From positions 1 to 56,549 of the forward strand of contig JADCEV010000107.1 in the NCBI GenBank assembly GCA_020249865.1: a DNA stretch of 56,549 bases, written 5' to 3'. A model generated the notes under the pieces. The model was given only the letters and a program-made list of their open reading frames with translations. It had not been told where the DNA came from and made no database searches. The DNA is from Roseomonas sp. (GTDB taxonomy: Bacteria; Pseudomonadota; Alphaproteobacteria; Acetobacterales; Acetobacteraceae). Shown one piece after another: positions 52,236-56,549 of the stretch. The translations under genes and the position numbers were made by a program. Positions within the stretch are counted from its first letter, which is position 1; each line of letters begins with the position of its first letter.

Positions 52236-53080
52236 ATGCCATGACACTTTCCATTTGCGTGGATGATTACCCGCATACCATGGCGCTGCATCGTGGTGAG
52301 ACCGCGAGCGCGTCGCTTAGCCTTGCGATGCAGGTGGTGAAGCCCATCAGCAAGGCTTTCGCGCCGATGGTGCGCGAAGGGCGTTTTGACATCAGCGAAA
52401 TGGCGATTGCGACTTTTCTGATGGCGAAAGCCGCCGGTCGCGATTTGGTGCTCCTGCCGCTGGTGGTGGCGGAACGCTTTCAGGAAACGGCGATGTTCTG
52501 CCGCGCAGGGAGGCGGATTGAAACCCCCGCCGATTTGGCCGGCAAGCGCATTGGTGTGCGCGCCTATAGCCAAACCACCGGCATGTGGATCAGGGGCGTT
52601 TTGCAGGAAAGCTTTGGGTTGCGCGCGGATGCCATGCGTTGGGTGACGTTTGAAGACGCGCATGAACCAAGCTTCCGCGACCCGCCTTGGGTGCAGCGTG
52701 CCAGTGCGGGCGAAACCCTGAATGGCATGTTCGACAGCGGCGCTCTTGATGCCGCCATCATGGGCTTTGAACTGCCCGCGGGTGATGATGTACGCACGGT
52801 CTTCCCAGACCCCGCAGCAGCGGGTGCAGCCTTTCACGCGCGCTACGGCTTCAAGCCGGTGAACCATCTTGTGGTGATGAAGGGCGCTTATGCGCGCGAT
52901 GCCGCTTTGGTGGCTGAAGTGCTGCGCCAATTCAATGCTGCCGGCACGGCGCCACGCAGCCGCGCCGCGCTGAACCCAGCGCTGGAATTGGCATCACGCT
53001 GGTGCGCCGATCAGGGCCTGATGGCGCGCCCGCTCAGCCTTGACGAAATCTGGGCGGGCTTGCCGGCAGCTGTGGGCTAA
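52232..53080 (+). CDS. 4,5-dihydroxyphthalate decarboxylase/PBP2-like protein
   Basis: 282-aa protein with a binding-protein fold but no signal peptide. LSICVDDYPHTMAL, FDISEMAIATFLMAKAAGRDLVLLPL and KRIGVRAYSQTTGMWIRGVLQ follow the pattern of Pht5 4,5-dihydroxyphthalate decarboxylase and its many uncharacterised relatives, cytoplasmic enzymes derived from solute-binding proteins. It may be a decarboxylase or hydratase. It overlaps the hydrolase gene by 4 nt. It converges on the deacylase gene with 4 nt between stops. Confidence 0.83.
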   Translation: MNAMTLSICVDDYPHTMALHRGETASASLSLAMQVVKPISKAFAPMVREGRFDISEMAIATFLMAKAAGRDLVLLPLVVAERFQETAMFCRAGRRIETPADLAGKRIGVRAYSQTTGMWIRGVLQESFGLRADAMRWVTFEDAHEPSFRDPPWVQRASAGETLNGMFDSGALDAAIMGFELPAGDDVRTVFPDPAAAGAAFHARYGFKPVNHLVVMKGAYARDAALVAEVLRQFNAAGTAPRSRAALNPALELASRWCADQGLMARPLSLDEIWAGLPAAVG

Positions 53081-53084
53081 ACCG

Positions 53085-54797
53085 TCAGGCTACCTTGGCG
53101 CCCCGCACCAGGCGCCCGGGTAGCGCCCCGGTCGCCTCACCTTCGCGATACACCGGCGTGCCGGCAACTATAGTGGCGACATAGCCATCAGCCTTCTGGA
53201 TCAGGCGCTTGCCACCGGCGGGCAGATCGTAATGCATTTTCGGCATCTCCAACGCCAGCCGGCCGAAATCAATCACATTGATATCGGCCTTCTTACCTGG
53301 TGCCAGCACGCCGCGATCCTTAAGGCCGAGCGCATGCGCATTGTCGCGCGAAATGCGCTTCACCACGAATTCCAACGGCAGGCGCGGCCCGCGTGCGCGA
53401 TCACGCGCCCAATGCACCAGCATATGCGTCATGCAGGATGCATCGCAGATATAGCCAACATGCGCGCCACCATCGCCAAGCCCCATCAGCGTGTGTGGAT
53501 GCGTCACCATGTTGCGAATGGCGGTCAGGTCTCCATCGGCATAGTTGAGAATGGGCCGGTTCAGAATGGCGCGACCATCCTGTTCCAGCATCATGTCATA
53601 GCAAAGCGCCGCCGGGTCCATGCCGCGCGCCGCCGCCATGGCAGCAACGGATTTTTCCGGCGGCGGCTCATAATCCGGCGGATCGCCCAACGCGAAGATC
53701 TTCTCCCAATTATTCAGCCGTACACGCAGCGCCGGGTCTTCGGTGGGTTCGGCCAGGATACGCCCGCGTAAAGCCGGATCACGCAACGCAGCGATACGCT
53801 GTTCAAAGGGCAGGTGCGCTATCGCCTGATAGGAAGCACGCATCAGGAAGGGGTGTTGCGAAAGCTCAAACCCGAACATCAAGCCAACGGGCCGGCCCAT
53901 TACCTGGCCATACATGGGCACACCGGCCTCATGCGCCGCTTCCACCTTATCCAGCAGCCAGCGCCATAGCCCCGGCTTGGATTCCCGTTGCAAGAGCGAG
54001 AATGTCATCGGCCGGCCCGAAGCTGCCGCAATGCGTTGCAGGCGCGCAAATTCATCTTCCGGATCATCAAAATCCGAAATCACCTGCATCCAGCCCGAAC
54101 CTTGGGCACGAATGGCGCGCGCGATGGTTTCCAGCTCTTCCTCAGGCGTGCCAAGGGTTGGGATATGCCTGCCATCCAAGGTGCGATGCGCAATGGCGCG
54201 CGATGTCGAAAAGCCGAGCGCGCCGGCGGCCAAGCCTTCTGCGGTCAACCGCGCCATTTCCGCGCATTGCTCAGGTGTGGCCACCGCATGGGCTTCTGCG
54301 GCCTCGCCCATCACATGCACGCGCAAGGGCGCATGCGTCACCATGGCGGCAACATCCATGTCATAGGGGCGCGAGTCCAAAGCATCCAGGTATTCGGGGA
54401 AGCTTTCCCAATTCCAGGGCAGGCCTTCGGTCAGCACAACCTCCGGCAAATCCTCCACACCCTCCATCAGCTTCACCAGCATGTCGCGCCGATCCGGCCG
54501 GCAGGGCGCAAAACCCACACCGCAATTGCCGAGCAGCGCGGTCGTCACGCCATTGATGGATGAGGAAAGCAGCCGGCTGCTCCAAGTCGCTTGGGCATCG
54601 TAATGAGTATGGATATCCACAAAGCCCGGCGTGACGATCAGACCCTTGGCGTCAATCTCCTCTGCCGCGCGGGCCGAAATCTTGCCGATCTCCAGAATAC
54701 GCCCATCGCCAATGGCGATATCGGCTTCATAGGGCGGCGCACCCGTGCCATCCACCAGCGTGCCACCACGAATAATCAGGCTTGCGTCGCGTGCCAT
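53085..54797 (-). CDS. N-acyl-D-amino-acid deacylase family amidohydrolase
   Basis: 570-aa amidohydrolase of the D-aminoacylase group. [18 protein letters not shown] holds the metal His63 and His65, [12 protein letters not shown] carries the Cys and the loop of that family, and SDGG-like [14 protein letters not shown] near residue 440 gives the metal/catalytic Asp. It removes acyl groups from N-acyl-D-amino acids or hydrolyses related amides. Start has AAGGAAACCCCC upstream. It follows the MDR gene after 11 nt and ends 4 nt from a convergent gene. Confidence 0.89.
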   Translation of the reverse strand: MARDASLIIRGGTLVDGTGAPPYEADIAIGDGRILEIGKISARAAEEIDAKGLIVTPGFVDIHTHYDAQATWSSRLLSSSINGVTTALLGNCGVGFAPCRPDRRDMLVKLMEGVEDLPEVVLTEGLPWNWESFPEYLDALDSRPYDMDVAAMVTHAPLRVHVMGEAAEAHAVATPEQCAEMARLTAEGLAAGALGFSTSRAIAHRTLDGRHIPTLGTPEEELETIARAIRAQGSGWMQVISDFDDPEDEFARLQRIAAASGRPMTFSLLQRESKPGLWRWLLDKVEAAHEAGVPMYGQVMGRPVGLMFGFELSQHPFLMRASYQAIAHLPFEQRIAALRDPALRGRILAEPTEDPALRVRLNNWEKIFALGDPPDYEPPPEKSVAAMAAARGMDPAALCYDMMLEQDGRAILNRPILNYADGDLTAIRNMVTHPHTLMGLGDGGAHVGYICDASCMTHMLVHWARDRARGPRLPLEFVVKRISRDNAHALGLKDRGVLAPGKKADINVIDFGRLALEMPKMHYDLPAGGKRLIQKADGYVATIVAGTPVYREGEATGALPGRLVRGAKVA

Positions 54798-54808
54798 GGG
54801 GGTTTCCT

Positions 54809-55792
54809 TCAGGTTTTCAGGATGATTTTGCCAAGATGCGCATTGGCCTTCATATGCGCGAGCGCTTCAACCGCCTCATCAAGCGCGAAGACGCGGTCAA
54901 TCGGCAAATGGAACACGCCTTCATCCACACCCTTGCGCAAATCGCGCTGCGCGACGCGTTCTTCCTCACGGATTTCAGCGACACTGCGCGTGCGATGCGT
55001 CACACCGATATAGGCAATGCGGCGCGTGGCGTGCAGGTCAAAATCAAAATCGCCATGCGCGCCACCAAGCCGCCCAACATTCACAATACGGCCCAGAATG
55101 GCGGTGGCGCGCATAGCGCCATTGATGGTGCCGCCGGAGACCTGATCAATCACCAGATGCACACCGCGCCCTTCGGTCAGCGCCAGCACCTGATCCGCCC
55201 AATCCGCATTATGGGTATTCACCGCGTGATCGGCGCCGAATTCCTTCAACCGCGCGCGGCGTTCGGCATTGGTGGAGGTGCCAATCACCAACCCCGCGCC
55301 CATGTATTTCGCGATCTGCATGCCCATCAGCCCAACGCCGCTGGAAGCACCTAGAATCAGCACCGCTTCACCCTTGGCCAGGCGCCCATTGGAAATCAGC
55401 GCATCATGCATGGTGGAAAGCGCCACCGGCAAAGTCGCCGCTTCTTCCCAGGACATGTTGCGGTCCGGCACCGGCTGCACGCGGCCCATATCGGCAATGG
55501 CATATTCTGCATAACCGCCGGAACCCGCGCACATCACGCGATCACCGGGCTTGATGCCGGAAACACCCGCACCAACCGCCGCGACCTCACCGGCAAATTC
55601 AAGCCCGAGGATGGTACCGGCACCGCCCATGCGGCCATGCGCATGCCCCGCCGCAACGCCAAGATCAGCGCGGTTGAGACCCGCCGCACGCACCCGCACC
55701 AATACCTGCTCTGGCCCCGGCACCGGACGCGGCGCTTGCTGCACTTTTACGCCTTCGGCTGTGACTACGGCCGCCTTCATGGTTTCGGTCAT
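54809..55792 (-). CDS. quinone oxidoreductase-type medium-chain dehydrogenase (MDR)
   Basis: 327-aa zinc-independent MDR protein like Qor. GRAHGRMGGAGTILGLEFAGEVAAVG lies in the catalytic domain and GASSGVG in the Rossmann domain marks the NADPH site. There are no structural-zinc cysteines. It reduces quinones or enals with NADPH. GGGGATAGTAGC precedes the ATG; the binding-protein gene ends 4 nt upstream and the deacylase begins 11 nt after, so all three look like one operon. Confidence 0.91.
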   Translation of the reverse strand: MTETMKAAVVTAEGVKVQQAPRPVPGPEQVLVRVRAAGLNRADLGVAAGHAHGRMGGAGTILGLEFAGEVAAVGAGVSGIKPGDRVMCAGSGGYAEYAIADMGRVQPVPDRNMSWEEAATLPVALSTMHDALISNGRLAKGEAVLILGASSGVGLMGMQIAKYMGAGLVIGTSTNAERRARLKEFGADHAVNTHNADWADQVLALTEGRGVHLVIDQVSGGTINGAMRATAILGRIVNVGRLGGAHGDFDFDLHATRRIAYIGVTHRTRSVAEIREEERVAQRDLRKGVDEGVFHLPIDRVFALDEAVEALAHMKANAHLGKIILKT

Positions 55793-55796
55793 GCTA

Positions 55797-56549
55797 CTAT
55801 CCCCTTGCGCCTATCAGGCCCTGAATACGGATGATGCCATCAGGCACCGGTTGCAGCCCTTGTATCGCGGCGCCCACACCATGCAAGACGCGCGAGTGCC
55901 ACAAATAGACATAAGGCCGATCAGCCAGATAAATCCGTGCTGCTGCCTCATAAGCTGCGGCACGCGCTACCGGATCAACACTCTGCCGCGCCGTATTCAG
56001 CAGCGTATCAAGTGCCGGGTTGCAATAACGCCCACCATTCAGCGCCTGGCCACAAGCGTTGAAGTTATACAGGTTCTGGTCCAGATCCACGCGGCCTGAC
56101 CATTGGATGATCAGCGCCTCAAACTCGCCCGCCGTCCATTGGCGGAGCAACGTCGCGGTCTCGATCACCTGCAATTCAATATCAATGCCGGCTTCGCGCG
56201 CCATGGCCTGGATCACTTCTGATGCTTGCAGGTAATCCGTGGTATTGGGCACCGAAAGCTTCATCCGCACGCGATCATGCCCGGCTTCGCGCAGCAGCGC
56301 GCGCGCCCGCGCCATATCACGCGGCGGAATCGGCTGGCTATTGGCATAAAAGGCATGGCCCGGCGGGACGGATTGATTGCCCGGAATCCAAAGCCCCTCG
56401 AACGCAACATTCACCAGCGCCTGGCGGTCAATGGCGCGTTCCAGGGCTTCGCGCACCCGCGCATCCCGCCCCAAGGGCGTATTGGCTGCTGGGCCATGCG
56501 CTACGTTGATCGCGATATAAAAGGAAGCGAGTGATGGCGCTTCCACCAA
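55797..56549 (-). CDS. ABC transporter substrate-binding protein, peptide type (SBP_bac_5), N-terminus missing
   Basis: The C-terminal 250 residues of a peptide/opine/nickel-type solute-binding protein; the gene enters from beyond the right edge, and the first codon in the window (TTG) is internal. SFYIAINV, PLGRDARVREALERAIDRQALV and the tail YLADRPYVYLWHSR are characteristic of the lower lobe. These proteins feed oligopeptide-type ABC transporters. It stops 4 nt before the MDR gene, so substrate uptake, MDR reduction and D-acyl-amide hydrolysis may be linked. Confidence 0.88.
   Translation of the reverse strand: MVEAPSLASFYIAINVAHGPAANTPLGRDARVREALERAIDRQALVNVAFEGLWIPGNQSVPPGHAFYANSQPIPPRDMARARALLREAGHDRVRMKLSVPNTTDYLQASEVIQAMAREAGIDIELQVIETATLLRQWTAGEFEALIIQWSGRVDLDQNLYNFNACGQALNGGRYCNPALDTLLNTARQSVDPVARAAAYEAAARIYLADRPYVYLWHSRVLHGVGAAIQGLQPVPDGIIRIQGLIGARG

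Overview
The window reads as chromosomal DNA of a high-GC alphaproteobacterium, probably Rhodospirillales and most likely Acetobacteraceae (Roseomonas-like). The evidence is the aroA-cmk-rpsA order, a TIGR02300/FYDLN-acid protein (a family I know only from Alphaproteobacteria), a CP4-like class II AroA, a Bug/TctC binding protein and the catabolic gene style. The taxonomic call is inference. No rRNA, tRNA, CRISPR array, insertion sequence or phage gene was seen.

Layout. 1-429 is gene-free and looks lower in GC. 430-1113 is a sulfotransferase-like gene. 1341-11507 is mostly housekeeping: aroA-cmk-rpsA with a strong terminator, the FYDLN-acid protein, a two-domain gamma-glutamylcyclotransferase-like protein, uppP, ahcY with a SahR-like operator, an ATC hydrolase-like protein, a methyltransferase and a Bug protein. 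11640-18688 is a plus-strand run: a beta-hydroxyacid dehydrogenase, an ACR3-type arsenite carrier, an SDR, an amidohydrolase-2 enzyme, a GMC oxidoreductase and a Baeyer-Villiger-type monooxygenase. The last four could form an alcohol-ketone-lactone-hydroxyacid route. 18697-21957 is a tungstate/molybdate ABC transporter (tupBCA) facing a regulator that fuses an excisionase-type HTH to a binding-protein domain. The shared promoter region holds four helically phased 10-bp repeats. 21965-24674 holds soxZ, soxY, a YeeE/YedE sulfur transporter and a LysE exporter. 24840-26626 holds an old-yellow-enzyme homologue and a GST.

26657-39957 is eleven minus-strand genes with mostly tiny gaps or 4-nt overlaps: EamA exporter, CoA-transferase A and B, 2-hydroxychromene-2-carboxylate isomerase-like protein, a lone molybdopterin hydroxylase large subunit, a PuuE-like amidohydrolase, HyuA, HyuB, a second OYE, an MFS transporter and a second PuuE-like protein. 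This looks like an uncharacterised catabolic pathway for an N-heterocycle or cyclic amide. It is followed on the plus strand by an NMT1/THI5-type ABC transporter plus a cytosine-deaminase-like enzyme (40254-44233), preceded by a near-consensus sigma-54 promoter, which suggests nitrogen control.

44220-51268 is a minus-strand operon: GMC oxidoreductase, CaiB-type CoA-transferase, creatininase family, two tandem paralogous FAD-linked oxidases and an NAD(P)H:quinone reductase. 51387-53080 pairs an alpha/beta hydrolase with a leaderless protein like 4,5-dihydroxyphthalate decarboxylase. 53085-56549 is a peptide-type ABC binding protein (cut by the window edge), an MDR quinone oxidoreductase and an N-acyl-D-amino-acid deacylase. 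Overall the right 45 kb is accessory catabolism rich in C-N hydrolases, flavoenzymes and solute binding proteins, with metal and sulfur supply genes nearby. Substrates cannot be named from sequence alone.
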